A DNA stretch of 64,000 nt from Pseudomonas tructae. Lineage in GTDB: Bacteria > Pseudomonadota > Gammaproteobacteria > Pseudomonadales > Pseudomonadaceae. Every line of letters begins with the position of its first letter. Position 1 is the stretch's first letter. This document shows positions 1-10,184 of the stretch, piece by piece. The position numbers were made by a program, and so were the translations under genes. The stretch lies in the NCBI RefSeq assembly GCF_004214895.1, contig NZ_CP035952.1:1932501-1996500 (forward strand). Direction: 5' to 3'. Below the pieces are notes generated by a model. It was not told the DNA's origin. It worked only from the letters and a program-made list of their open reading frames with translations, and did not search any database.

Positions 1-2490
<2,490 letters not shown>

Positions 2491-2578
2491 GGCGGGCATC
2501 GGCCCGTCGTCTAGTGGCGGGCCATGGCGCCGTTTGAATGTTTATTGGGTGCCCTTCATGGGCTGAGGCGGCTTTGAA

Positions 2579-3814
2579 ATGGCGTTGATCGTACAGAAAT
2601 TTGGCGGTACCTCGGTCGGCACAGTCGAGCGAATCGAGCAGGTTGCCGACAAGGTCAAGAAGTTCCGCGAAGCCGGCGATGACCTGGTGGTTGTGTTGTC
2701 GGCAATGAGCGGTGAAACCAATCGCCTGATCGAGCTGGCCAAGAAGATCACCGATCAGCCGGTTCCGCGTGAACTGGATGTGATCGTTTCCACCGGCGAG
2801 CAGGTGACTATTGCCTTGTTGGCCATGGCCTTGATCAAGCGCGGAATTCCGGCGGTGTCCTACACCGGTAACCAGGTGCGTATTCTCACCGACAGCGCGC
2901 ATAACAAGGCGCGCATCCTGCAAATCGATGACCAGAAGATTCGCGGCGACCTCAAGGCCGGTCGCGTGGTTGTGGTCGCAGGTTTCCAGGGTGTGGACGA
3001 GCACGGCAACATCACTACCCTCGGTCGTGGCGGTTCCGACACCACCGGCGTGGCCCTGGCGGCGGCGCTCAAGGCCGACGAATGCCAGATCTACACCGAT
3101 GTCGATGGTGTCTACACCACTGACCCGCGCGTGGTGGCCCAGGCTCAGCGCCTGGACAAGATCACCTTTGAAGAGATGCTGGAAATGGCCAGCCTCGGTT
3201 CCAAGGTGTTGCAGATCCGCGCCGTCGAGTTCGCCGGCAAGTACAACGTCCCGCTGCGCGTGCTGCACAGCTTCCAGGAGGGTCCGGGTACCCTCATTAC
3301 CATTGATGAAGAGGAATCCATGGAACAGCCGATCATTTCCGGCATCGCCTTCAATCGCGATGAAGCCAAGCTGACCATCCGTGGCGTACCGGATACTCCG
3401 GGCGTTGCATTCAAGATCCTCGGCCCTATCAGTGCCGCGAACATCGAAGTCGACATGATCGTGCAGAACGTTTCGCACGATAACACCACCGACTTCACCT
3501 TCACCGTGCACCGCAACGACTACGACAAGGCCCACAAGGTCCTGGAGACGACCGCCAAGGAGCTCACCGCTCGCGAAGTGGTGGGTGATACCAATATCGC
3601 CAAGGTCTCGATCGTCGGCGTCGGCATGCGCTCCCACGCTGGCGTTGCCAGCCGCATGTTCGAAGCGCTGGCCAAGGAGAACATCAATATCCAGATGATC
3701 TCCACCTCCGAGATCAAGGTCTCGGTGGTTATCGAAGAGAAGTACCTGGAACTGGCGGTGCGTGCCCTGCACACCGCGTTCGAGCTGGACGCCCCTGCCC
3801 GACAGGGTGAGTAA
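2579..3814 (+). CDS. lysC: Aspartate kinase
   Basis: Phosphorylates aspartate, the first step to lysine, threonine, methionine and diaminopimelate. The 411 residues match the Pseudomonas aspartokinase length. The N-terminus carries the kinase motif KFGGTSVG (residues 7-14), and the amino-acid kinase fold runs to about residue 245. Two ACT regulatory domains follow, with SGIAFNRDEAKLTI and KVSIVGVGMRSHAGVASRMF beginning the repeats. This is the single-function form with no homoserine dehydrogenase fused to it. Feedback inhibition by lysine and threonine is known for the family and not shown here. A strong hairpin terminator follows the stop. Confidence 0.98.
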   Translation: MALIVQKFGGTSVGTVERIEQVADKVKKFREAGDDLVVVLSAMSGETNRLIELAKKITDQPVPRELDVIVSTGEQVTIALLAMALIKRGIPAVSYTGNQVRILTDSAHNKARILQIDDQKIRGDLKAGRVVVVAGFQGVDEHGNITTLGRGGSDTTGVALAAALKADECQIYTDVDGVYTTDPRVVAQAQRLDKITFEEMLEMASLGSKVLQIRAVEFAGKYNVPLRVLHSFQEGPGTLITIDEEESMEQPIISGIAFNRDEAKLTIRGVPDTPGVAFKILGPISAANIEVDMIVQNVSHDNTTDFTFTVHRNDYDKAHKVLETTAKELTAREVVGDTNIAKVSIVGVGMRSHAGVASRMFEALAKENINIQMISTSEIKVSVVIEEKYLELAVRALHTAFELDAPARQGE

Positions 3815-3828
3815 GGCGGCTGCCTCAG

Positions 3829-3857
3829 GGGCGCGGCTTGGCCGCGCCCTTCGCTTT
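3829..3857 (+). terminator. Rho-independent terminator of lysC
   Basis: Stem GGGCGCGGC (3829-3837) pairs with GCCGCGCCC (3841-3849) around a 3-base loop, followed by the T-rich ttcgctttt. It separates lysC from rsmA. Confidence 0.75.
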
Positions 3858-3999
3858 TCTGGTTGGCGTGAGAAAACTGTGTTTTTGCTCACGCTAGTCA
3901 ATACTTAGGCGTAGGTCGGCAGCCGTCGCGGGTTGTAGGCTGAAGCCCTTTTTTTTGCAGACTGTTATCCCTGAACTGAATTTGCGTGAGGAGAAAGCT

Positions 4000-4188
4000 A
4001 TGTTGATTCTGACTCGTCGGTGCGCCGAGAGCCTGATCATTGGCGACGGCGAAATCACCGTGACCGTGCTCGGCGTCAAAGGAAACCAAGTGCGGATAGG
4101 GGTAAACGCCCCTAAAGAAGTGGCCGTCCACCGCGAGGAAATCTACCTGCGGATCAAGAAAGAGAAGGACGAAGAACCAACCCATTAA
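4000..4188 (+). CDS. rsmA: Carbon storage regulator RsmA/CsrA
   Basis: A 62-residue RNA-binding dimer that binds GGA motifs in mRNA leaders and represses translation. In pseudomonads it is antagonised by the RsmX/Y/Z small RNAs under Gac control. It begins MLILTRR and contains [16 protein letters not shown], the invariant RNA-contact segment with the key Arg. The ATG at 4000 is chosen over an in-frame ATG at 3955 because gaggaga (3988-3994) lies at the right distance and family members begin here. The position between lysC and tRNA-Ser is the standard Pseudomonas context. Confidence 0.97.
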   Translation: MLILTRRCAESLIIGDGEITVTVLGVKGNQVRIGVNAPKEVAVHREEIYLRIKKEKDEEPTH

Positions 4189-4217
4189 TTTTTATCGAGT
4201 TTTTTTCAAAAAAGAGT

Positions 4218-4246
4218 TTGCAAACGGGGAAGGGTCTGGTTATTAT
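4218..4246 (+). promoter_or_regulatory. Sigma70 promoter of tRNA-Ser
   Basis: TTGCAA (4218-4223), a 17-base spacer, then TATTAT (4241-4246). The mature tRNA begins 15 bases after the -10, and a GC-rich discriminator typical of stable-RNA promoters follows the -10. Confidence 0.75.
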
Positions 4247-4260
4247 ACGCCCCGTGTTGC

Positions 4261-4351
4261 GGAGAGGTGGCCGAGTGGCCGAAGGCGCTCCCCTGCTAAG
4301 GGAGTATACCTCACAAGGGTATCGGGGGTTCGAATCCCCCCTTCTCCGCCA
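4261..4351 (+). tRNA. tRNA-Ser (anticodon GCT)
   Basis: A 91-base gene with the long variable arm of a class II tRNA. Acceptor GGAGAGG pairs with CTTCTCC, with one G-T pair. The anticodon loop CTGCTAA sits between CTCCC and GGGAG. The TPsiC loop is GTTCGAATC and the CCA end is encoded (4349-4351). It decodes AGC/AGU serine codons. Confidence 0.97.
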
Positions 4352-4417
4352 TTATTCATGTAGGACGCTGTAATCTGCCTGAATCACCTAAGTCGTTGAA
4401 ATTAAACGAAAAAGTGG

Positions 4418-4445
4418 TTGTCAAAATGATTTAGCGGCCTATAAT
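4418..4445 (+). promoter_or_regulatory. Sigma70 promoter of the tRNA-Arg array
   Basis: TTGTCA (4418-4423), a 16-base spacer, then a perfect TATAAT (4440-4445), followed by a GC-rich discriminator. The first tRNA-Arg starts at 4460. No comparable promoter is seen before the second and third copies, so all three are probably one transcript. Confidence 0.8.
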
Positions 4446-4459
4446 GCGCGGTAACAAAT

Positions 4460-4536
4460 GCACTCATAGCTCAGCTGGATAGAGTACTCGGCTACGAACC
4501 GAGCGGTCGGAGGTTCGAATCCTCCTGAGTGCACCA
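4460..4536 (+). tRNA. tRNA-Arg (anticodon ACG), copy 1
   Basis: A 77-base tRNA. Acceptor GCACTCA pairs with TGAGTGC, the anticodon loop is CTACGAA, the T-loop is GTTCGAATC and CCA is encoded. The A at the wobble position is expected to become inosine and read CGU, CGC and CGA. Confidence 0.97.
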
Positions 4537-4613
4537 TACATCGAAGCGGTTTTCATTTTGAAAGTTGCTTCTGCTGTAACCAGAGGTGATCTGGTCCATC
4601 AAGCGCCAACCCT

Positions 4614-4690
4614 GCACTCATAGCTCAGCTGGATAGAGTACTCGGCTACGAACCGAGCGGTCGGAGGTTCGAATCCTCCTGAGTGCACCA
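4614..4690 (+). tRNA. tRNA-Arg (anticodon ACG), copy 2
   Basis: Identical in sequence to the copy at 4460, including the encoded CCA. The preceding spacer is 77 bases and is part of the duplicated unit. Confidence 0.97.
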
Positions 4691-4766
4691 TACATCGAAG
4701 CAGTTTTCATTTTGAAAGTTGCTTCTGCTGTAACCAGAGGTGATCTGGTCGATCAAGCGCCAACCT

Positions 4767-4843
4767 GCACTCATAGCTCAGCTGGATAGAGTACTCGGCT
4801 ACGAACCGAGCGGTCGGAGGTTCGAATCCTCCTGAGTGCACCA
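4767..4843 (+). tRNA. tRNA-Arg (anticodon ACG), copy 3
   Basis: Third identical copy. It is followed after 8 bases by a strong terminator, which closes the tRNA operon. Confidence 0.97.
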
Positions 4844-4851
4844 TACAACAG

Positions 4852-4880
4852 AAAGCCCGCCTATCAAGGCGGGCTTTTTG
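4852..4880 (+). terminator. Terminator of the tRNA-Arg operon
   Basis: AAAGCCCGCC (4852-4861) pairs perfectly with GGCGGGCTTT (4868-4877) around a 6-base loop, and the T-run continues to 4879. Confidence 0.88.
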
Positions 4881-5231
4881 CTTTCCGGCTTTCATCTTCC
4901 GGTAAGGCGTGATGAATAAGCTGTCATCACTGCCGTGCTGGCCTCGCCTTATTTTCTGCCGATCCTGATGTGTTTTTTTTCGCGCCGCCGCCGTCGCACT
5001 GTTGCCTGCATACGTTGTCACAAGTATGTCGCGCAAACGATTGTTCTAGCCGCGATTTTTTCAGCACCCAGACAGTACAAGCGGTGTATGATTGCGCCCG
5101 TCAGCCCCGCCGGGGCTTGTGGAATACCACCATGGACTTACCCAGTAGTTACTCAATAGCAAGTTTTGCCAATCAAGAATTGACTGATTGATCCTCCCGG
5201 CGTGCTCCGCTGCTGGGAGTGGAGTTCGCCT
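4881..5231. other. Intergenic region before mgtE
   Basis: About 350 bases with no convincing gene. It holds a short inverted repeat, agcccc-gcc-ggggct (near 5103-5117), with no T-run. It also holds a 19-codon open frame at 5132-5191 (MDLPSSYSIASFANQELTD) that ends 40 bases before the mgtE start. The frame lacks a good ribosome binding site. It could be a leader peptide but is more likely chance. Confidence 0.4.
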
Positions 5232-6674
5232 ATGACTGAAATCGAAGTAAAAAAGACTCAAGATAGCCTGCAGGATCGCCTGGCCCAAGTGGTCGAACTG
5301 CTGCAGCGTCAACGCGTGGTCGAAGACCTGACCCACCGTCAGGAAGGTCATCACCATGACCTGGTAGAAAACCTCGTTCACCGCCAAAACCTCGTCGAGC
5401 TGCAGCGCAAGCTCGACGATCTGCACTCCGCCGACGTCGCCTATATCCTCGAAGCCTTGCCCCTGGACGATCGTCTGACCGTATGGCAACTGGTCAAGGC
5501 CGAGCGCGACGGTGACATCCTCCTGGAAGTGTCAGACTCGGTCCGTGAGACCCTGATCGCTGACATGGACGATCACGAGCTGCTCGCCGCCGCCAAGGAA
5601 ATGGACGCCGACGAACTGGCTGACCTGGCGCCTGAGCTGCCCCGTGACGTCGTCCACGAGTTGATGGAAAGCCTCGATGCCCAGCAGCGCGAGCGCGTGC
5701 GTTCGGCCCTGAGCTACGACGAGGACCAGGTCGGTGCGCTGATGGACTTCGAGATGGTCACCATCCGCGAGGACGTCAGCCTGGAAGTGGTCCTGCGCTA
5801 CCTGCGCCGGCTCAAGGAGCTGCCAGGCCACACCGACAAACTCTTCGTGGTCGACTACGACGGCATCCTCAAGGGCGTGCTGCCGATCAAGCGCTTGCTG
5901 GTCAACGACCCGGAGAAGAAAGTCGCCGAGGTCATGGCCAGCGATCCGGTGAGCTTCCATCCGGACGAAGACGCCTATGATGCCGCTCAGGCGTTCGAGC
6001 GGTATGACCTGATTTCCGCTCCGGTGGTAGACAAGAGTGATCGCCTGATCGGCCGTCTGACCATCGACGAAATGGTCGACCTGATCCGTGAAGAGAGCGA
6101 AAGCGAAGTGCTGAGCATGGCCGGTCTGCGCGAAGAAGAAGACATCTTCGCCTCGGTCTGGCGCTCGCTGCGCAACCGCTGGGCGTGGCTGGCGATCAAC
6201 CTGATCACCGCCTTCGTCGCCTCGCGGGTGATCGGCCTGTTCGAAGGCTCGATTGAAAAGCTGGTGGCCCTGGCGGCGCTGATGCCGATCGTTGCCGGAA
6301 TCGGCGGCAACTCCGGTAACCAGACCATCACCATGATCGTGCGCGCCATGGCCCTTGACCAGGTCAGCCCCGGCAACACCTCGCGGTTGATGCGCAAGGA
6401 GCTGGCAGTGTCGTTGATCAACGGCCTGATCTGGGGCGGGGTGATTGGTGTGGTCGCCTACCTGCTGTACGACAGCTGGTCGCTGGGCGTGGTAATGACC
6501 GGCGCCATGACCCTCAACCTGCTGCTGGCGGCATTGATGGGGGTGCTGATCCCGATGACCCTGGTACGCATGGGGCGCGATCCGGCAATGGGCTCCAGCG
6601 TGATGATCACGGCAGTGACCGACAGCGGCGGCTTCTTTATCTTCCTTGGCCTTGCCACCATCTTCCTGCTTTGA
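5232..6674 (+). CDS. mgtE: Magnesium transporter MgtE
   Basis: A 480-residue Mg2+ channel of the inner membrane. Order of parts: the cytoplasmic acidic alpha-helical N domain (rich in LEALPLDDR- and AAKEMDADELADL-type repeats), two CBS domains (around residues 170-300, with MASDPVSFHPDE and LIGRLTIDEMVDLI), then a five-helix membrane domain with the pore segment PIVAGIGGNSGNQ. Mg2+ binding to the N and CBS domains is known to close the channel. The ATG at 5232 is preceded by ggag. An in-frame start 30 bases upstream lacks a site. The gene stands alone and is followed by a REP element. Confidence 0.95.
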   Translation: MTEIEVKKTQDSLQDRLAQVVELLQRQRVVEDLTHRQEGHHHDLVENLVHRQNLVELQRKLDDLHSADVAYILEALPLDDRLTVWQLVKAERDGDILLEVSDSVRETLIADMDDHELLAAAKEMDADELADLAPELPRDVVHELMESLDAQQRERVRSALSYDEDQVGALMDFEMVTIREDVSLEVVLRYLRRLKELPGHTDKLFVVDYDGILKGVLPIKRLLVNDPEKKVAEVMASDPVSFHPDEDAYDAAQAFERYDLISAPVVDKSDRLIGRLTIDEMVDLIREESESEVLSMAGLREEEDIFASVWRSLRNRWAWLAINLITAFVASRVIGLFEGSIEKLVALAALMPIVAGIGGNSGNQTITMIVRAMALDQVSPGNTSRLMRKELAVSLINGLIWGGVIGVVAYLLYDSWSLGVVMTGAMTLNLLLAALMGVLIPMTLVRMGRDPAMGSSVMITAVTDSGGFFIFLGLATIFLL

Positions 6675-6679
6675 CCCCT

Positions 6680-6702
6680 TGTAGGAGCGGGCTTGCCCCG
6701 CG
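6680..6702 (+). repeat. REP element, single
   Basis: tgtaggagcgggcttgccccgcg is the Pseudomonas putida-type repetitive extragenic palindrome. Its stem gcggg..cccgc is internal. The same sequence recurs, in either orientation, at 15295, 21540 and 62098. Confidence 0.9.
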
Positions 6703-6760
6703 ATGGGGCCAGTGCAGCCATCAGGTTGGCATTGAGCGCAGGGCGGTTGCGTGACCAATA

Positions 6761-6792
6761 AAAAAGGCCAATGCGCAAGCATTGGCCTTTGG
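6761..6792. terminator. Bidirectional terminator between mgtE and amrZ
   Basis: AAAGGCCAATGC (6763-6774) pairs with GCATTGGCCTTT (6779-6790) around gcaa. It is A-rich on the left and T-rich on the right, so it can serve the convergent mgtE and amrZ transcripts. Confidence 0.82.
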
Positions 6793-6808
6793 TATTTATG
6801 CCCCGGAA

Positions 6809-7135
6809 TCAGGAAGCGTCAGCTGCCATCTCGGCGTCATGGGCAATCAACGACACCAGCGCATTCTGCTGGCGATGGGAAAGCTGGCGGAAACGTTGCA
6901 ACAGTTCGCGCTCGTGCAGGGACAGTTCCGGGCTGTCCAGGCGCATGCTCAGTTCTTCACCCAGCGCACCTTCCTGAATAAGGCTCTGTTCCAGGCGAGC
7001 GATGATCTCCGAGTTCATGCTGCGATGGTGGTTGCGCGCTACCTCGGCAATGCGCTCACGCATTCCGTCGGGGAGGCGAACGACGAATTTGTCAGCGGTG
7101 CGGCTTGAGTAAATAGCCTGTTTCATTGGGCGCAT
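6809..7135 (-). CDS. amrZ: Ribbon-helix-helix regulator AmrZ (AlgZ)
   Basis: A 108-residue Arc-type DNA-binding protein matching Pseudomonas AmrZ almost throughout. It has the MRPMKQ start, [13 protein letters not shown] (the DNA-contacting beta strand), [14 protein letters not shown] (helix) and the C-terminal tetramerisation tail [15 protein letters not shown]. In pseudomonads AmrZ controls exopolysaccharide, twitching, flagellar (fleQ) and c-di-GMP genes, and represses itself. A start two codons downstream at MKQ is possible; neither start has a clear ribosome binding site. Convergent with mgtE, as in P. putida. Confidence 0.95.
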   Translation of the reverse strand: MRPMKQAIYSSRTADKFVVRLPDGMRERIAEVARNHHRSMNSEIIARLEQSLIQEGALGEELSMRLDSPELSLHERELLQRFRQLSHRQQNALVSLIAHDAEMAADAS

Positions 7136-7193
7136 ATAATTGACCGGTTTAGTTCAGGGGAAGCGGTTCTCGAAATTGGCCGCACGATGTCAC

Positions 7194-7220
7194 TACGACC
7201 ATCCCGGCGTCAAAATGTTC
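7194..7220 (-). promoter_or_regulatory. Candidate AlgU (sigma22) promoter of amrZ
   Basis: Read on the minus strand: GAACAT, a 16-base spacer, TCGTA, against the AlgU consensus GAACTT-N16-TCTGA. AlgU dependence of amrZ is known in P. aeruginosa. The match is partial and the leader to the ATG would be about 50 bases. Confidence 0.4.
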
Positions 7221-7476
7221 AACCTGAATTGTGAATGAGGTGTGAATCATGCCTCATTATCGCCGGTTCCTTGGCGTCAATTCTGTGACAAATATTGAAC
7301 CGGATAAAGGCGTTTTGCCAGTACCAATTATCAGAAATGAGCACTGGTTTGAAAAGTTTTCATTTTATCGATTTCCGGTTCAGCAGGCCTTCGTCGGCAA
7401 CCGCAAGCTTCAGGCAGAAAAGGCCCTGGAAAGCGTCTAGAATGCGCGTGCTTTCCTACCATTGAGCATAGTGGCT
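7221..7476. other. Intergenic region between amrZ and phnN
   Basis: This is part of a 341-base gap. A 63-codon open frame at 7249-7440 has a plausible ribosome site (gaggtgtg) but no recognisable protein, and its 3' end runs into the likely phnN promoter. TAGAAT at 7438-7443 resembles a -10, with no good -35. I treat the frame as non-coding, with doubt. Confidence 0.4.
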
Positions 7477-8073
7477 ATGCAGCATGACGCAAGCGCATCG
7501 CGGCGTACAGCGAACCCGGGTCGTCTGGTGTACCTGATGGGACCCTCAGGTGCCGGAAAAGATTCGCTGCTTGATGCGGCACGCTCAGCGCTGCAGTGCC
7601 AGCATGTCGAAATCGCTCGCCGGGTCATCACCCGTTCGGCTGAGGCCAAGGGTGAAGACGCACTGGCTGTTTCCCTTGAACAGTTCGAGCAGATGAGTGC
7701 CGAGGGCGCTTTCGCCTTGCAGTGGCGGGCCAATGGCCTGGCGTATGGTATTCCGGCGCAGATCGATGCCTGGCTGGCCGAGGGGCGCACCGTGCTGGTC
7801 AACGGCTCGCGTGCGCATTTGCCGCTGGCGCGCGAGCGTTATCCACAGTTGCTGCCGGTATTGCTCAGTGTTGCGCCACAGGTACTTCGCCAGCGTTTGC
7901 TGAGCCGTGGGCGGGAAAGCCAGGAGGACATCGAGCGGCGCATGGAGCGTGCGCAGCAGGTGCAAGTGGCCGACCGTGATGTGCAGGTGCTGGATAACTC
8001 CACATCGCTGAGCGCTGCTGTACAGGGTTTGCTGGTGTTGTTGCACCAGCAGGGCTTGCTCGGCTCTAGCTAG
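7477..8073 (+). CDS. phnN: Ribose 1,5-bisphosphokinase PhnN
   Basis: A 198-residue P-loop kinase of the guanylate-kinase fold. It has Walker A GPSGAGKDSLLDAAR near the N-terminus and the family's RVITRS and WRANGLAYGIP segments. PhnN makes PRPP from ribose 1,5-bisphosphate in the carbon-phosphorus lyase pathway. No other phn gene lies nearby, so here it is an orphan and may serve a side route to PRPP. The ATG at 7477 is preferred over a TTG at 7462 because a probable -10 lies at 7438-7443. The ribosome site is weak either way. Confidence 0.88.
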   Translation: MQHDASASRRTANPGRLVYLMGPSGAGKDSLLDAARSALQCQHVEIARRVITRSAEAKGEDALAVSLEQFEQMSAEGAFALQWRANGLAYGIPAQIDAWLAEGRTVLVNGSRAHLPLARERYPQLLPVLLSVAPQVLRQRLLSRGRESQEDIERRMERAQQVQVADRDVQVLDNSTSLSAAVQGLLVLLHQQGLLGSS

Positions 8074-8307
8074 AACACCAAGCGTTTGCCATCGGGCACC
8101 GTTGTGCTCTTGGACGTACTCCGCTTTCGACTGTTTGAGCGGGCAATCTGCAATGATGGCCGACTGTCTCATTGCGGATCGCACGATCAAGTAGCAGCGG
8201 TGCAGAAAGCCCACAGGCAAAAAGAGCCACGGATGACATGACAAACGTCAGCCTGCTGGTTAACATGCACGCCGTCCCTGCCATGCAACGCTCGTTGCCG
8301 GCTCTGC

Positions 8308-8384
8308 GTCTCAGTAGCTCAATTGGATAGAGCATCCCCCTCCTAAGGGGAAGGTTGGCAGTTCGAACCTGCCCTGGGACACCA
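8308..8384 (+). tRNA. tRNA-Arg (anticodon CCT)
   Basis: A 77-base tRNA. Acceptor GTCTCAG pairs with CTGGGAC, with one G-T pair. The anticodon loop CTCCTAA sits between TCCCC and GGGGA, the T-loop is GTTCGAACC and CCA is encoded. It decodes the rare codon AGG. The gene ends 14 bases from the 3' end of the next, convergent gene. No clear promoter was seen. Confidence 0.96.
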
Positions 8385-8397
8385 TGCTTTCCCCCAC

Positions 8398-9420
8398 CTA
8401 CCAATCCTGCCTCAACGGCAACGCCCCCTCGTGGGACGAAAACAGTGGCAGTATTTCTTCTGCCAGCTCCTGAATCACCTCGGCTGCTGGCCGTTGGCAA
8501 AACTGAATGCCCAGCGCCGCATGATTGACCCCGGCATCCTGCCATTCTCCCAGCAGGTCAATCAGGCCCTTTCGCCCGGTTTTCAGCACATACCCACCTT
8601 GCAGGGCCGTACGTGGAAAATCGGGGTCAGCATCCAGGTCGATCCACTCGTTGGTCACGTGCGGACGAAAGCCACCACCGGGAATGCAGTCGCGCCAGGC
8701 GCGGATTTTCTCGGCCAGGCGTCGTGGACCAAGAATGTTTTCGGTGGCATCAGGAAAGGTCAGCCATCCGTCAGCTTGTTCGCCCAGCCACTGCATGGAT
8801 TGGCGCGAGCTGCCGGTGACCAGCAGAGGGATGTTGCCTGTGGCGGGTTTGGGCAGCAGGTGTGCGCCGCTGAGCTGGCCGAGCGTGGATTCAATCGGCC
8901 GGTCACCAACCTGCAGCAGTTGGCGAAAATAGCGCACAGCCTCGGCAAAGCGTTCGCCACGCTCACTGTGCGCCAGGCCATAGGCCGGAAACTCTATGGG
9001 ACGGTCCCCTGAAGCGATGCCCATCACCAGGCGTCCGCCTGACAGTTGGTCGAGGGTGGTCGCGGCTTTGGCCAGGTCGATCGGGTGACGCAAGGTAAAG
9101 ATCGCGCTTCCCGTCGCCAGGGCGATGCGCTTGGTGTGCGCGGCCAGGTAGCTCAGGTAGGCAAAGGGGTCGAACAGCTGGCCAGCATCACCAAAGTGTG
9201 GATCGTAAAGCGGCACATCACGTACCCAGGCGCCGGCAAAGCCCAGGCGATCGATTTCGCTGACCAGCGCAGCCTGCCCGTTGAGCACCGCCATGTCGCC
9301 GCGATAGAAACGCAGGGGCAGGAAGACACCCAAGGTCAGTTTTTGCGGGGCGAACATGCGCTGATAGCCAGGGTGGTGGGCAAACGCATGGGCGCTGGCG
9401 CCGAGGAGGTTGGGGTTCAT
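8398..9420 (-). CDS. Luciferase-like (LLM class) flavin-dependent oxidoreductase
   Basis: A 340-residue single-domain TIM-barrel protein of the bacterial luciferase-like family. LTLGVFLPLRFYRGD opens the first strand, and AGAWVRDVPLYDPHFGDAGQ and TLDQLSGGRLVMGIASGDRP are diagnostic. The latter stretch matches the small subgroup of luciferase-type oxidoreductases I know as the BA3436 type. FMN-dependent monooxygenase chemistry is inferred; the substrate is unknown. The ATG at 9420 has aagga upstream; a longer frame to 9513 lacks one. It lies 22 bases downstream of the GST gene, so the two are probably one operon. Confidence 0.88.
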   Translation of the reverse strand: MNPNLLGASAHAFAHHPGYQRMFAPQKLTLGVFLPLRFYRGDMAVLNGQAALVSEIDRLGFAGAWVRDVPLYDPHFGDAGQLFDPFAYLSYLAAHTKRIALATGSAIFTLRHPIDLAKAATTLDQLSGGRLVMGIASGDRPIEFPAYGLAHSERGERFAEAVRYFRQLLQVGDRPIESTLGQLSGAHLLPKPATGNIPLLVTGSSRQSMQWLGEQADGWLTFPDATENILGPRRLAEKIRAWRDCIPGGGFRPHVTNEWIDLDADPDFPRTALQGGYVLKTGRKGLIDLLGEWQDAGVNHAALGIQFCQRPAAEVIQELAEEILPLFSSHEGALPLRQDW

Positions 9421-9442
9421 TGGCAAGTTCCTTTTGGACGGC

Positions 9443-10069
9443 TCAGGGGCCAGTGGCAGGGGCTGGTAGACGGATGCCACGTTGCACTGCGGGGCGCTGG
9501 CTGACCCGTTCATGCCAGGCAGTCAGGTGTGGGTGCTGGCTGAAGTCGAAGTCGATGATTTGCAGGATGTGGGTCCAGCCAAAGGTGGCGATGTCCGCGA
9601 TCGAGTAGCTGTTGCCCGCCAGCCAAGGATGATTGGCCAGGCGCTGGTCGAGGGTGCTGAACAGTTCTTCGCTCAAGCGCCGGTAGCGGGTGATGGCCTC
9701 GGGGCAAGGCTGCTCGGCGAACAGTTCGAAATACACGCGCTGGCCCAGAATCGGTCCCATGCTCGCGGCGTGAAACTGCAACCAGGTGATGGCCGCCCAG
9801 TGCTCGCTGGGGTGCTCCGGCAGCAGGCGTCCGCTCTTTTGCGCCAGGTACAGCAGGATCGCCGCCGACTCGAACAGTGTTATATCGCACTCGGTATCCA
9901 CCAGCACCGGGATGCGGCCATGGGGGTTGAGCTTGAGAAAATCAGCCTGACGATGCTCGCCGTGGTCGATCTGCACGTGCTTGAGGGTGTAGGGCAGCCC
10001 CAGTTCTTCCAGGGCGATGGTGATCTTGAAACCATTAGGTGAGCTATCGCTATAAAGAATCAACGGCAT
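9443..10069 (-). CDS. Glutathione S-transferase, Ure2p/nu-like
   Basis: 208 residues: an N-terminal thioredoxin-fold GST domain (to about residue 80) and a C-terminal helical domain. DSSPNGFKITIALEELGLPY resembles the TPNG motif of YfcG/YghU-type GSTs, with Ser for Thr. LNPHGRIPVLVD holds the cis-proline, and FESAAILLYLA the glutathione gamma-glutamyl contact. gagaagg precedes the ATG at 10069. It is first in a two-gene unit with the luciferase-like oxidoreductase, facing a LysR gene, which suggests an inducible detoxification or catabolic function. The substrate is unknown. Confidence 0.9.
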   Translation of the reverse strand: MPLILYSDSSPNGFKITIALEELGLPYTLKHVQIDHGEHRQADFLKLNPHGRIPVLVDTECDITLFESAAILLYLAQKSGRLLPEHPSEHWAAITWLQFHAASMGPILGQRVYFELFAEQPCPEAITRYRRLSEELFSTLDQRLANHPWLAGNSYSIADIATFGWTHILQIIDFDFSQHPHLTAWHERVSQRPAVQRGIRLPAPATGP

Positions 10070-10184
10070 GTGCCTTCTCTTCAAGAGTGTTCAGAGAGGG
10101 TTTATGCTAGGGCTGTCTTGACTGATTGAAAAACGATCAGTTCTACGCTTAGGCAATAGATTTTCTAAACCATGGAGGGGTGAG

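Larger units (their letters stand above)
4460..4766 (+). repeat. Tandem duplication of tRNA-Arg plus spacer
   Basis: Two units of about 154 bases (4460-4613 and 4614-4766), each a tRNA-Arg gene plus its spacer, are nearly identical. The spacers differ only by a few bases, for example gaagcggtt against gaagcagtt and ggtccatc against ggtcgatc, plus one inserted base. The third tRNA copy has an unrelated 3' flank. Confidence 0.9.

Noticed and set aside
4707-5036. 109-residue minus-strand frame over the third tRNA-Arg
   Set aside because: Its middle (GGFEPPTARF...) is the antisense translation of the tRNA gene, a well-known false protein.
5099-5117. Hairpin before mgtE as a magnesium riboswitch
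   Set aside because: Only one short stem is present, with no conserved riboswitch core and no T-run.
6809-7135. amrZ as a toxin-antitoxin antitoxin
   Set aside because: The ribbon-helix-helix fold is shared, but the sequence matches AmrZ along its length and no toxin partner is adjacent.
7249-7440. 63-residue frame between amrZ and phnN
   Set aside because: A plausible ribosome site but no family resemblance, and its 3' end overlaps the likely phnN -10; kept only as a remark.
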